Part shown: positions 1 to 7,274 of the stretch, piece after piece
Position numbering within the stretch: the first letter of the stretch is position 1
Layout of the letters: the number at the start of each line of letters is the position of its first letter
DNA from: Bacteroidota bacterium
Lineage (GTDB): Bacteria; Bacteroidota; Ignavibacteria; Ignavibacteriales; Melioribacteraceae
DNA length: 64,000 nucleotides
Assembly (NCBI GenBank): GCA_023381535.1
Contig: JAMCSN010000226.1
Coordinates: 248,001-312,000 of the forward strand
Direction: 5' to 3'
The notes under the pieces: generated by a model
The model's input: the letters and a program-made list of their open reading frames with translations, nothing else
Told to the model about the DNA's origin: nothing
The model's database searches: none
Translations under genes and position numbers: made by a program

Positions 1-789
1 TCCTTTTTTACTTTTTAAAATAATGTTTATAACACCAGCGATAGCGTCGGAACCGTATTGAGCCGATGCGCCGTCACGCAAAACTTCAATTCGTTCGATT
101 GCAGACGCGGGAATTGCATTAAGGTCTGTACCGGAAGAACCGCGTCCAACGCTTCCGTTAACATTTACCAATGCGCTTGTGTATCTTCTTTTTCCGTTAA
201 CCAAAACCAACACCTGGTCGGGATTCAAACCGCGAAGTGTTGCCGGGCGAACGTGATCTGAACCGTCGGTAATACTTGCTTCCGGTGCGTTATAAGATGG
301 TATCAACGCTTTCAACAAATCTGTCGTTTGTGTGAATCCCGACTGCTCAATATCTTTTGCAGTAATAACATCAATCGGCACCGGAGAATTGACAACCGTT
401 CTGTCTTGAGTTCTTGTTCCCAACACAACAACTTCTTGAGTACCAATCAAGTCGTTCTGCATTGCAACATTTTGAGTTATAGTTTCGCCGGCTTTTACAT
501 CCACATCAAAGTGAACGGTTTTATAACCGACGTAGCTGAATTGAACATGATAGTGAGCGGCAGGAACTTTAAGAGAATACTCGCCGTTTGCATCGGTGTT
601 TGCGCCTATGCGCGTTCCGAGAACGGTAACATTTGCACCGAACAGGGTCTCGCCGGTTTTTGCATCTGTAACAACGCCCTTGATGCTTCCCGAAGCCTGG
701 GCAAATGCCTTTACCCCAAATGAAAACGCGAACAAAACAAGAAAGACTGCAAACATCCGCCGTTTATGGGTTGTAGATATACCGCACAT
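1..789 (-). CDS. TonB-dependent receptor, N-terminal part (cut by window edge)
   Basis: The 263 visible codons encode the start of an outer-membrane TonB-dependent receptor, which imports a ligand with energy from TonB-ExbBD. An N-terminal signal peptide (hydrophobic stretch around residues 12-30) is followed by a carboxypeptidase-regulatory-like beta-sandwich (about 34-110, with GVVTDAKTGETLFGANV) typical of Bacteroidota SusC-like and related receptors. The plug domain follows, with VLVLVNGKRR and IERIEVLRDGASAQYGSDAI. The ATG at 789 is preceded five bases upstream by a strong GAGGAGG ribosome binding site, which fixes the start. The barrel lies beyond the window. The ligand cannot be told from this part. 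The gene is upstream-isolated from the glutamyltransferase on the same strand. Confidence 0.93.
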   Translation of the reverse strand, partial: MCGISTTHKRRMFAVFLVLFAFSFGVKAFAQASGSIKGVVTDAKTGETLFGANVTVLGTRIGANTDANGEYSLKVPAAHYHVQFSYVGYKTVHFDVDVKAGETITQNVAMQNDLIGTQEVVVLGTRTQDRTVVNSPVPIDVITAKDIEQSGFTQTTDLLKALIPSYNAPEASITDGSDHVRPATLRGLNPDQVLVLVNGKRRYTSALVNVNGSVGRGSSGTDLNAIPASAIERIEVLRDGASAQYGSDAIAGVINIILKSKKG

Positions 790-854
790 ACTTCCTCCTC
801 TTATATTGATAGATGAAATAATAATTTGATATGTACTATTGCTTTATTGATCTA

Positions 855-2600
855 TCAGAAACCGACCGCTGCCCCGCTGCCTCTTGGATCTGATGCGCCA
901 AAAATTACGTGACCGCTGTTATCAACCATTATCCCTTCGGCTAATCCGAGGATTGAAAATTTCCGATTAGCGTCTTCAAACTTGTAACCCATCTTCTCAA
1001 GATTAACTCTCACGTCTTTAGGAAAAGAATAGTTTTCATAAAAGATTTCATCCGGCATCCATTGATGATGAATTCTTGGAGCCGAGATTGCTTCGGCTAT
1101 GTTCATGCCGAAGTCGATGCAATTCATTATAACTTGGAGGACTGTTGTGATGATTCTTGAACCGCCCGGCGAGCCGATGATGATGAACGGTTTATCATCT
1201 TTTAAAACTATGGTAGGTGTCATAGAGCTAAGAGGTCTCTTGCCCGGTTGGATTGAGTTTCCTTCCGTTCCCATCAAACCGAATTGATTCGGCACTCCCG
1301 GCTTGGCGCTGAAATCATCCATTTCGTTATTCAACAAAAATCCCGCGCCGTCAACAACAATTTTTGAACCGAACGCGGAATTGATAGTTGTTGTAACGCT
1401 GACGGCATTTCCATTTTCATCGTAAACAGAGTAGTGAGTGGTTTCATTGCTCTCAACAAATTTTTGCGGATCGCCCGCTTTTATATCTTTGGAAGGAACT
1501 GCTTCGTCTTTATGTTCTTCAATTTTATCGAAAATAGTTTTTGCGTAAGCTTTCGAGATCAATCCTTTCTTCGGAACTTTGAAAAAGTCTTCATCGCCCA
1601 AAAGAAAAGTTCTATCGGCGTAAGTGTATTTCATCGCTTCAACAAGTTTGTGGATGTACTCGCTGCTTCCCCAATCGTCTTTAGAGAAGTGATAATTCTC
1701 GAGAATGTTCAGCATTTCTATCAAAGCAATTCCGCCGGAACTGGAAGGAGGCATCGATACAATTTTGTAACCGCGGTATGTTCCCTCAACCGGAATTCTC
1801 TCAACGGGTTTGTATTCGTTAAGGTCTGCTTGAGAAATGTATCCGCCTAACGACTTGATTTGCTTAACAAGCAGCTCCGCCGTCTTTCCTTTGTAAAAAC
1901 CGTCGTCTCCTTTTTCTTTTATAAGCTCAAGAGAGCGTGCTAAGTCTGTCTGCTTAAATAATTCTCCTTCTTGAAACGGAACGCCGTCTTTAGAAAAAAT
2001 TTTATATGAAGCGGGATATTTTTTGAATTCAGGCAAAAATGTTTTGAACGATTCGGCGGATTTGTAATCAAGCGGCCATCCGTTTCTTGCCAGATCAATA
2101 GCGGGTTGGATTACTTTAGCAAGCGGCATCGTTCCATATTTCTTAAGAGCGTGAATCAATCCGGCAACGCTTCCGGGCACACCCGCAGAAGTTGTTCCTT
2201 CTTGACTCAATGCCGGGACGTAATTTCCATTTTTATCAAGGTACATGTCTCTTGTTGCGGTAAGCGGTGCTTTTTCCCGGAAATCGATTGTGGTATTCTT
2301 TCCATCTTTCAAATGAATAACCATGAATCCGCCACCGCCGATGTTTCCGGCGAACGGATAAGTAACCGCCAACGCGAATCCCACTGCTACTGCGGCATCA
2401 ACAGCATTGCCGCCCTTCTCCATAATTTTTGTACCTACGTGAGAAGCAATCTCGCTGGCGGAGACAACCATTCCATGTTTGCTTCTTACAAGATTTGCAT
2501 TTTGAGAGAAAGTAGTTGCGTTCAAAACAAGAACTATCAGCAACCCGTTAAAAATACTGCCGGGAAGTTTTGAGGAGAAGATTCTGGAAAAATTAATCAT
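855..2600 (-). CDS. ggt: Gamma-glutamyltransferase (glutathione hydrolase)
   Basis: A periplasmic N-terminal-nucleophile hydrolase that cleaves the gamma-glutamyl bond of glutathione and transfers or hydrolyses the glutamyl group. The precursor is expected to self-cleave before the threonine of NETTHYSVYD (about residue 386 of 581), giving large and small subunits. Downstream are the family signatures TTINSAFGSKI and a PLSSMTPT loop, and GSPGGSRI in the small subunit. A signal peptide occupies roughly residues 1-35. I chose the ATG at 2600, which has GGAG upstream, rather than the ATG at 2660, because it places the signal peptide at the N terminus. The length is normal for the family. It sits just outside the attC-rich region. 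Confidence 0.93.
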   Translation of the reverse strand: MINFSRIFSSKLPGSIFNGLLIVLVLNATTFSQNANLVRSKHGMVVSASEIASHVGTKIMEKGGNAVDAAVAVGFALAVTYPFAGNIGGGGFMVIHLKDGKNTTIDFREKAPLTATRDMYLDKNGNYVPALSQEGTTSAGVPGSVAGLIHALKKYGTMPLAKVIQPAIDLARNGWPLDYKSAESFKTFLPEFKKYPASYKIFSKDGVPFQEGELFKQTDLARSLELIKEKGDDGFYKGKTAELLVKQIKSLGGYISQADLNEYKPVERIPVEGTYRGYKIVSMPPSSSGGIALIEMLNILENYHFSKDDWGSSEYIHKLVEAMKYTYADRTFLLGDEDFFKVPKKGLISKAYAKTIFDKIEEHKDEAVPSKDIKAGDPQKFVESNETTHYSVYDENGNAVSVTTTINSAFGSKIVVDGAGFLLNNEMDDFSAKPGVPNQFGLMGTEGNSIQPGKRPLSSMTPTIVLKDDKPFIIIGSPGGSRIITTVLQVIMNCIDFGMNIAEAISAPRIHHQWMPDEIFYENYSFPKDVRVNLEKMGYKFEDANRKFSILGLAEGIMVDNSGHVIFGASDPRGSGAAVGF

Positions 2601-2726
2601 CCGATACTCCGCACTAGTTATAGATGTTTTGTGAACCAGAACATTAGAAGTAATTAGCAAACAAAACTATTGTTATAAAGGTTTCTTTTTACCGACCCTG
2701 CACAGAAAGGAAAGTTATAAAATAAA

Positions 2727-2746
2727 AATCCCGCCGTGGCGGGATT
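2727..2746 (-). terminator. Rho-independent terminator reading leftward
   Basis: A 9-bp perfect inverted repeat (AATCCCGCC / GGCGGGATT) with a two-base centre is followed on the minus strand by a T-rich run (TTTTTATTTT). It would end minus-strand transcripts coming out of the cassette region before ggt. Confidence 0.75.
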
Positions 2747-2775
2747 AACTAAAAAATATTTTTCGAATATTAAGT

Positions 2776-2957
2776 AGTTAACGCCCGGCAGCTAACAATT
2801 AGCGCTACGGGACACCAAAACATTTCTAGTATATACGTCTGTCTGTTAATATTTATTTTTCTCTGTTTCATAAACGGCGTGCAAAGTAATTAAAAGCGGA
2901 TATTATGTCAAGCAATGTGGACGTGCGGCTCCGTTGCAATACTTTACTTTGTTAAGC
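2776..2957 (-). repeat. Degenerate attC-like arms at the left end of the array
   Basis: Read on the minus strand, this stretch holds CACGCC followed by GTTTATG (R'-like, 2869-2875) and CCGGGC followed by GTTAACT (2776-2782), the same layout as the ends of the clearer attC sites. An inverted repeat TTACTTTG / CAAAGTAA (2944-2951 and 2882-2889) joins a GCTTAAC box to the first of these. The R'-like boxes at 2959, 2869 and 2776 are about 90 bases apart. No gene is visible between them, so these may be empty or decayed cassettes. A TTGACA and an AT-rich stretch around 2895-2910 on the minus strand could be a promoter. This explains most of the gene-free 2.66-3.1 kb stretch. Confidence 0.45.
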
Positions 2958-2958
2958 T

Positions 2959-3065
2959 ACATAACGGCGTGTTTAAGCCGCCGCCCAGCTCGCCCCGCGG
3001 TTCTTATGCGGGGCTGTCCGTGTTGCCTGTCCCGCAGATTTATTGCGGGGAGCGGCTGGTTATCC
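2959..3065 (-). repeat. attC-like recombination site of the HigBA cassette
   Basis: Read on the minus strand the site starts with GGATAAC (R''-like), followed by CAGCCGCTCC, and ends with GGCGGCTTAAACACGCC then GTTATGT (R'-like). The two arms are partly complementary and enclose GC-rich hairpins (CCGCAATAAATCTGCGG and similar). Length is 107 bases, within the usual attC range. The last arm has the TTAAGC-type core expected of an L' arm, giving minus-strand cassette polarity like its neighbours. Confidence 0.65.
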
Positions 3066-3081
3066 TATGAAATTTATTTTC

Positions 3082-3110
3082 TTGACAATATGTCATATCT
3101 GACATATCTT
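3082..3110 (+). promoter_or_regulatory. Promoter and operator of the HigBA-like operon
   Basis: TTGACA (3082-3087) and TATCTT (3105-3110) are separated by 17 bases. The spacer is almost filled by an 8-bp inverted repeat ATATGTCA-TATC-TGACATAT (3088-3107), the expected position for autorepression by the HTH antitoxin. The predicted start of transcription falls at or next to the ATG at 3117 and no ribosome binding site is visible, so the mRNA may be leaderless. Confidence 0.7.
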
Positions 3111-3116
3111 TACACC

Positions 3117-3449
3117 ATGATAATTCAAGATAAACCTCTCATCTGGTTGCATGGAGAGATTAAAACTCCTCCATTTTCCTCTGCTGCAAGGATAGAAACT
3201 GGATTTCTTTTCAGACTTCTTTAGATGGGAGAGAAATTGAAAATGCCACATTCGAGACCAATGCCTAGTATAGGTTCTAATTGCCATGAAATGCGAGTAA
3301 ATGATGAAAGAAATACTTGGCGGATTATTTATAGAGTTGATGATGATGCAATAATAATTCTTGAAGTATTCAAAAAGAAAACTCAGCAGACGCCTAAGAA
3401 TATTATAGATATTTGTAAAAAGAGAATAAAGGAGTATGACAATGAATAG
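3117..3449 (+). pseudogene. HigB/Gp49-family toxin interrupted by an in-frame TAG
   Basis: The reading frame from 3117 encodes the typical HigB-2/Gp49 N terminus (PLIWLHGEIKTPPF, then RIETGFLFRLL), meets TAG at 3222-3224, and continues in the same frame with MGEKLKMPHSRPMPSIG and WRIIYRVDDDAIIILEVF. Family members read straight through this point, usually with Gln before the GE. A CAG to TAG change is the simplest explanation. The family cleaves mRNA on the ribosome. Either the toxin is dead, or a shorter protein from the ATG at 3225 lacks the first 35 residues. The 3' end overlaps the antitoxin start. It lies opposite to the polarity of the surrounding attC sites, as is common for toxin-antitoxin cassettes carrying their own promoter. 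Confidence 0.85.
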
Positions 3450-3753
3450 ACAGAAACAAAAAAGCTTAGAGAAAAAAGGGTGGAAAATTGGCTCGACAAC
3501 CGAATTTCTCGGTTTATCGGAAGAGGAATCTTTATACATTGAACTAAAATTAAAACTCAGCACCAAATTAAGAAAGTTACGAACAGAACAAAAACTTACA
3601 CAAGTTGAACTTGCAAAAATTCTTAAATCAAGCCAATCGCGAGTAGCAAAACTTGAAATAGGTGATCCTTCTGTTTCACTTGATCTCATTATTAGATCCT
3701 TATTAGCTCTTGGCACATCAAATAAAGAAATTGCCCGTGCTATTTCCTCTTAA
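3442..3753 (+). CDS. HigA-like XRE-family antitoxin
   Basis: A 103-residue protein with a helix-turn-helix of the XRE/Cro type (about residues 43-97, including LTQVELAKILKSSQSRVAKLE). Genes of this layout encode the antitoxin that binds a HigB-like RNase and represses the shared promoter. I prefer the ATG at 3442, because AAGGAG lies seven bases upstream and would be too close to the ATG at 3436. The start overlaps the end of the toxin frame, implying translational coupling. The gene is intact while the toxin is interrupted, so it may now be an orphan antitoxin able to protect against, or regulate, related systems. Confidence 0.85.
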   Translation: MNRQKQKSLEKKGWKIGSTTEFLGLSEEESLYIELKLKLSTKLRKLRTEQKLTQVELAKILKSSQSRVAKLEIGDPSVSLDLIIRSLLALGTSNKEIARAISS

Positions 3754-4264
3754 TATTTTGTGAAAAGGCTAACGGCGTGTTCTTACACTCTAAGATGCAT
3801 CTGACTTGACGAAGTATCTGTCCTTCCCGCATCCTCTCCTTATCATAAATTCTGAAGAGCGATCTATACTCTCGTATCTTCATCACCGGAACCTTTACTT
3901 CTCTGAGTAATCCGCGTGAATGTTGAAAAGCAAGCTTTCTCGAATCGATTTTATCCGTCTTTACAACACTTCCATCACGGTAGATTCTGTTGGTTGGTGT
4001 CACAATTATGTCGTAACCCCTTTCGTGAAAGTAATCGTATATCCAGAACCCCGAAAAACAGCATTCGTATACAATATGGAAAAGAGCACCAGGATATGTA
4101 TTCAATAAAAACTTTTCTAACTCTTCAGCAGAGGGAGACATACTAAATGTCTTTAGTTCAAGATCATAACTTCGTATGCTAACTACCCACCGCTTCTTAT
4201 GTACATCTATTCCGACAAATATATTTTTGTCTTTATAAACCGATGATGTTTTTCCCTTTTCCAT
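3740..4264 (-). pseudogene. IS110-family transposase, N-terminal DEDD half only
   Basis: Residues 10-160 match the DEDD RuvC-like domain of IS110/IS1111 transposases: FVGIDVHKKRWVVSI with the first catalytic Asp, YECCFSGFWIYDYF, and TPTNRIYRDGSVVKTDKIDSR with later acidic residues. The C-terminal domain with the catalytic serine is absent: homology ends near CILEC and the last 18 codons run through an attC end into the next cassette. Family length is about 330-400 residues, against 174 here. The ribosome binding site (GAGGAG) lies in one arm of the upstream inverted repeat, so read-through transcripts could hide it. Confidence 0.85.
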
Positions 4265-4330
4265 TTTGAGTTCTCCTCTTTTTAGTTTCCCTTTGAGAAC
4301 TCAATCTAATTACTTCTTTAAACATACGCT
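3767..4330 (-). mobile_element. Truncated IS110-family element inside an attC region
   Basis: The element is recognised by its transposase N-terminal half and by a 9-bp inverted repeat upstream of it (4267-4275 and 4295-4303). On its upstream side the adjoining attC (4331-4510) loses its R' box exactly where the element begins. On the other side the transposase homology stops and is followed directly by ACACGCC-GTTAGCC (3767-3773 on the minus strand), an attC end. The IS1111-attC group of this family is known to insert into attC sites, which fits. The right half of the element is missing, so it cannot move by itself. Confidence 0.65.
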
Positions 4331-4510
4331 CTTGCCAATAAGCGGTCGCCCCAGAACAGCAATGCCGCTTAATTAACAACTGCCAATAGTTATAAAAACA
4401 TTTTATTTAATAGAACCAAATTATAAAACAACATTACACGGGAGAACAAAACCAATAATTATATAAATGCCAAATGCGAAAACGGCGTCCGCTTGATTGG
4501 CTGGTTAGCT
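4331..4510 (-). repeat. attC-like recombination site lacking its R' box
   Basis: Minus-strand arms are AGCTAAC-CAG-CCAATCAAGCGGACGCC (R'' and L'', 4484-4510) and GGCGACCGCTTATTGGC (L', near 4334-4350). They pair over about 16 positions, with one extra base in the L'' arm (ATCAAGC against TTAT), the signature that gives attC its polarity. The R' box expected next is missing because the IS110 fragment begins there. The site starts seven bases after the stop codon of the 290-residue gene, in the normal gene-then-attC order. Confidence 0.75.
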
Positions 4511-4516
4511 GCGACT

Positions 4517-5389
4517 TCATTTATTATCATCATTTTTCGGAATATTAAATCGTTCTTCGTATTCTTTGACATCCATTTCTAAATATTCTAATTGCTGGTC
4601 AATTTTTCTTATTCCACTACTTAAATAAATATCTCCATTGATATCCATTCTATCAGATTTTAGTTCATCCCATAAACATATTATGTCCCAAGGATTATTT
4701 GATTTAATAATCTCAACGAATTTATCTCTGATATCATAATCAACATCTGTTAAAAGTGATTCGACCAATTTTTTGATTTGGTAAACTGCATCTTTGAGAT
4801 TACCAGTTTCTCTTAAATCGTCAACATCTTTATCAAATGGTGGATCAAGTTTATTCGTGGTTATATTAATCTTCTCATACTTTGGATAGTAATAAAATTC
4901 CTCTTTTCTTTGCCAGAACTGTGGATAATAATTATCAATCAACTCTATTAATTTATCACCGTCAAAAAAACGAACTAATCTGTTGAGATTATATTTCTCT
5001 AGTTTACCAGCAATGCTTTCGATGGCAAAAGCATTTATTGTCCCCGAAGTAATCACCCAGCAACGGTCAACAGACATTTTTTTACCAGTATACTTATCAT
5101 TGAAAGATTCATTGAAAACCATCTCAACTTGTTCTAATATTTTGGAAGCAGATTTAGAATCAGTAACTTTTCCATTAATATCTTCAGTTGAAACAACAAC
5201 CGAATGAATAAATGACTCTCCAAGTTTACTCACTTCACGGAAAAGTATATCCTTACCTTTCTCAATTGAGCTATGAAATTCATACACATCAGAGTAACCA
5301 ATAGATTTTAACAATGGAATAATAACCAGACTACGTAAAGCTGATTCGTGCATCTCTACTAATTTTTCTCTTTTTTCCTCATACTTCAT
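4517..5389 (-). CDS. Cassette-borne protein with PD-(D/E)XK-like N-terminal half
   Basis: A 290-residue soluble protein with no confident family match. The N-terminal 130 residues resemble Mrr-like restriction-endonuclease folds: LLKSIGYSDVYEFHSSIEKG followed by KDILF gives the Glu/Asp pattern. The strand IHSVVVSTED, however, lacks an obvious catalytic Lys, so activity is doubtful. The C-terminal half (about 195-280) is helical and charged. The ATG at 5389 lies 22 bases after an attC R' box, and the stop lies seven bases before the next attC, so the gene fills one cassette exactly. The context would suit a defence or nucleic-acid role, but that is inference. Confidence 0.75.
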   Translation of the reverse strand: MKYEEKREKLVEMHESALRSLVIIPLLKSIGYSDVYEFHSSIEKGKDILFREVSKLGESFIHSVVVSTEDINGKVTDSKSASKILEQVEMVFNESFNDKYTGKKMSVDRCWVITSGTINAFAIESIAGKLEKYNLNRLVRFFDGDKLIELIDNYYPQFWQRKEEFYYYPKYEKINITTNKLDPPFDKDVDDLRETGNLKDAVYQIKKLVESLLTDVDYDIRDKFVEIIKSNNPWDIICLWDELKSDRMDINGDIYLSSGIRKIDQQLEYLEMDVKEYEERFNIPKNDDNK

Positions 5390-5410
5390 TTTGGCTCACA
5401 AATATTTAGC

Positions 5411-5596
5411 AGCTAACATCGTTGTGTTTAAGCGGATGCCCAACGGTTTTAGCTGGCACATGCCACGATTTATTGATAATGTTATTTTAGTTACTTCAAA
5501 ACTTCATCAAACTAGTCAAAGACAAACTACAAATTTACCCGCCGTCTTTTTGGCGGGTGTACGACCGACTGAAGCAGCCCGCTTGAGACACTAGTC
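5411..5596 (-). repeat. attC-like recombination site
   Basis: Minus-strand arms: GACTAGTGTCTCAAGCGGGCTGC (R''/L'' side, 5574-5596) and GCATCCGCTTAAACACAACGAT followed by GTTAGCT (L'/R', 5411-5417). The L'' arm carries the extra C of the TCAAGC form against TTAAGC in L', giving minus-strand polarity. Between them is a perfect hairpin ACCCGCC / GGCGGGT. The gene-free interval 5390-5733 is otherwise only AT-rich spacer. Confidence 0.7.
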
Positions 5597-5733
5597 ATAT
5601 GAATCATTCTTATTATTATAGCTCTCAACTAAGCGCTATTATTATATATAAAAGCAAATTTCAATTTCTCATAACACACACTTTGCTATCGATTCGCTCA
5701 AAAATTTCTAACATATAAAGTCGTTATTTATTT

Positions 5734-6999
5734 TTATTTTTTTATATAAGCTTTTGTTCTGTCAATAGCATTCTTTCGTATGCTCTCATAAAAAAGCTGG
5801 TAATCATAATTGTGATAATCACCTTTATCTGCGTTCAACAAAGGCGCATCGGGACCATCACCCAGAAACCCGGGCACAGTCGGTTTATCAATAATAAGAA
5901 CATTCCCTGAGGCATCAGCACTAGTTACACGTTCCACAAGAGGTAACAAATCAGTTCCCGGATTTGAAGGAAGTGAACCGGGGTTATTAGATGCTGAAAT
6001 TTTTCCGCCGTTTTTAAGCCATGAAAGAGGATTGATTTGAAGAAGATTAATTCCTTTGCTTTTTCTGTAAGAATTTCCGACCCATATTACTATGTCTTCC
6101 GTGAAAAAGCGATTATCCGCTCCCGTCAAATATGAATTCCAATTTAAATAAACTCCTACATCAGTTGCAGAATTTGCCGGCGATATTCCATTCAGGTTAT
6201 CGGGTATAGCCATCCCCAATAAGTAGGCTGCTACAAGTTTTGATTGGAGTGAAGTGCCAACGATTTTAGTTTGCATTAGACGACTGGCGTGCATACTCCC
6301 TTGACTATGGCTTGCAAGAATAAATGGTCGTCCTTGATTATAATTTGAAATGTAATAATTAAATGCACGTTCAACATCATAGTAAGCAAAATCAATTGCT
6401 TTCATTCCAGAATTTGTTTCCTTCTCAAGCACAGAAAATACTGTGAATTGTCTATAACGAGGAGCATAAATTCGCGCAGTTGCATTGAAAGAACTTGCAA
6501 GATACATCATTATAGATGAGACGGCGCTTTTTACTTCTGTAGAATCGATTGGTCCGTTCCAATAATCTTTTCCGGTATAACAAGTTGGATGGACAAAAAA
6601 CACATCAATTGAAGCAGAATCTTGAGCTTCGGGATAAGAAGTATTTGGTGGAGCTACATCTGCCTCATCTAATCTTGGATATAATGCTGCCCACGAATCG
6701 GGAGATGAATAATCCGGTGCAGGAGGCGGTGGAAGTTGGTCAAAAGGTTTTAGGGGACGATGTTTTTCTTTCATTTTTTGGTAATCAGCTTCTGATATAG
6801 ACAGTCCCGTGAGAATCTCCGGCTCTGATTTTGGCGGCTCGGTTGTGGAACAGGAAATAAAAAGTATAGATGAACAAAATATTATTGAGAAAAACAAAGT
6901 AGAAGATTTTTGAGTAAGAATTGATAGCGAAGTGTGTGTGCGAATAATATAATTCTTAAATTCAGAATAAGACCGTTTTGAAAGTATAAGCTTATTCAT
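5734..6999 (-). CDS. DUF3089-family alpha/beta-hydrolase lipoprotein
   Basis: A 421-residue predicted outer-membrane-anchored lipoprotein: a long basic N terminus, a hydrophobic segment and the lipobox FISC (about residue 50). The body matches the DUF3089 family of lipase-like hydrolases: DVFFVHPTCYTGKDYWNGP, IYAPRYRQ, then ILASHSQGSMHASRLM with the nucleophile Ser in S-H-S-Q-G. A conserved Asp region and a His near the end (GDYHNYDYQLFY) complete a plausible triad. The substrate is unknown. The ATG at 6999 has GGAG upstream. The gene starts about 50 bases after one attC and ends before another, so it forms a cassette; an envelope lipase is unusual cassette cargo. Confidence 0.82.
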   Translation of the reverse strand: MNKLILSKRSYSEFKNYIIRTHTSLSILTQKSSTLFFSIIFCSSILFISCSTTEPPKSEPEILTGLSISEADYQKMKEKHRPLKPFDQLPPPPAPDYSSPDSWAALYPRLDEADVAPPNTSYPEAQDSASIDVFFVHPTCYTGKDYWNGPIDSTEVKSAVSSIMMYLASSFNATARIYAPRYRQFTVFSVLEKETNSGMKAIDFAYYDVERAFNYYISNYNQGRPFILASHSQGSMHASRLMQTKIVGTSLQSKLVAAYLLGMAIPDNLNGISPANSATDVGVYLNWNSYLTGADNRFFTEDIVIWVGNSYRKSKGINLLQINPLSWLKNGGKISASNNPGSLPSNPGTDLLPLVERVTSADASGNVLIIDKPTVPGFLGDGPDAPLLNADKGDYHNYDYQLFYESIRKNAIDRTKAYIKK

Positions 7000-7050
7000 C
7001 TGCTAACTCCATTTAAAAATTTGAAAAGTTAACGTCACTAATATTCAAAC

Positions 7051-7268
7051 GCCTAACGGTGTGTCTTTTCACCCGTCCGCCCCAAACAGCAAAGACGAAC
7101 TGAAAAGCTACTGCCAAATATTTTTTGAGTCTGAGGCTCATCCCGATTTAATCGGGAAACAATTTTATTTAATAGAACAAATCAGAACAACAATGCTTAC
7201 ATTTTTAACCAACTCTAAAATTTGAATAATGCCGCAATGAAAAATGCGGGTGGAAAAGCTGGTTAGGC
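7051..7268 (-). repeat. attC site, best-preserved in the array
   Basis: The minus strand begins with GCCTAAC (R'', 7262-7268) and ends with GTTAGGC (R', 7051-7057), fully complementary. Inside them CTTTTCCACCCGC (L'') pairs with CGGGTGAAAAG (L') with one extra C in L''. The 218-base site contains a TCCCGATTTAATCGGGA hairpin in its variable part. It begins six bases after the stop codon of the upstream gene, as expected for a cassette. Confidence 0.85.
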
Positions 7269-7274
7269 ATTTCC

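Noticed and set aside
3093..3716. 207-codon open frame on the minus strand opposite the HigBA-like genes
   Set aside because: It runs opposite clearly homologous toxin and antitoxin frames and has no family features of its own.
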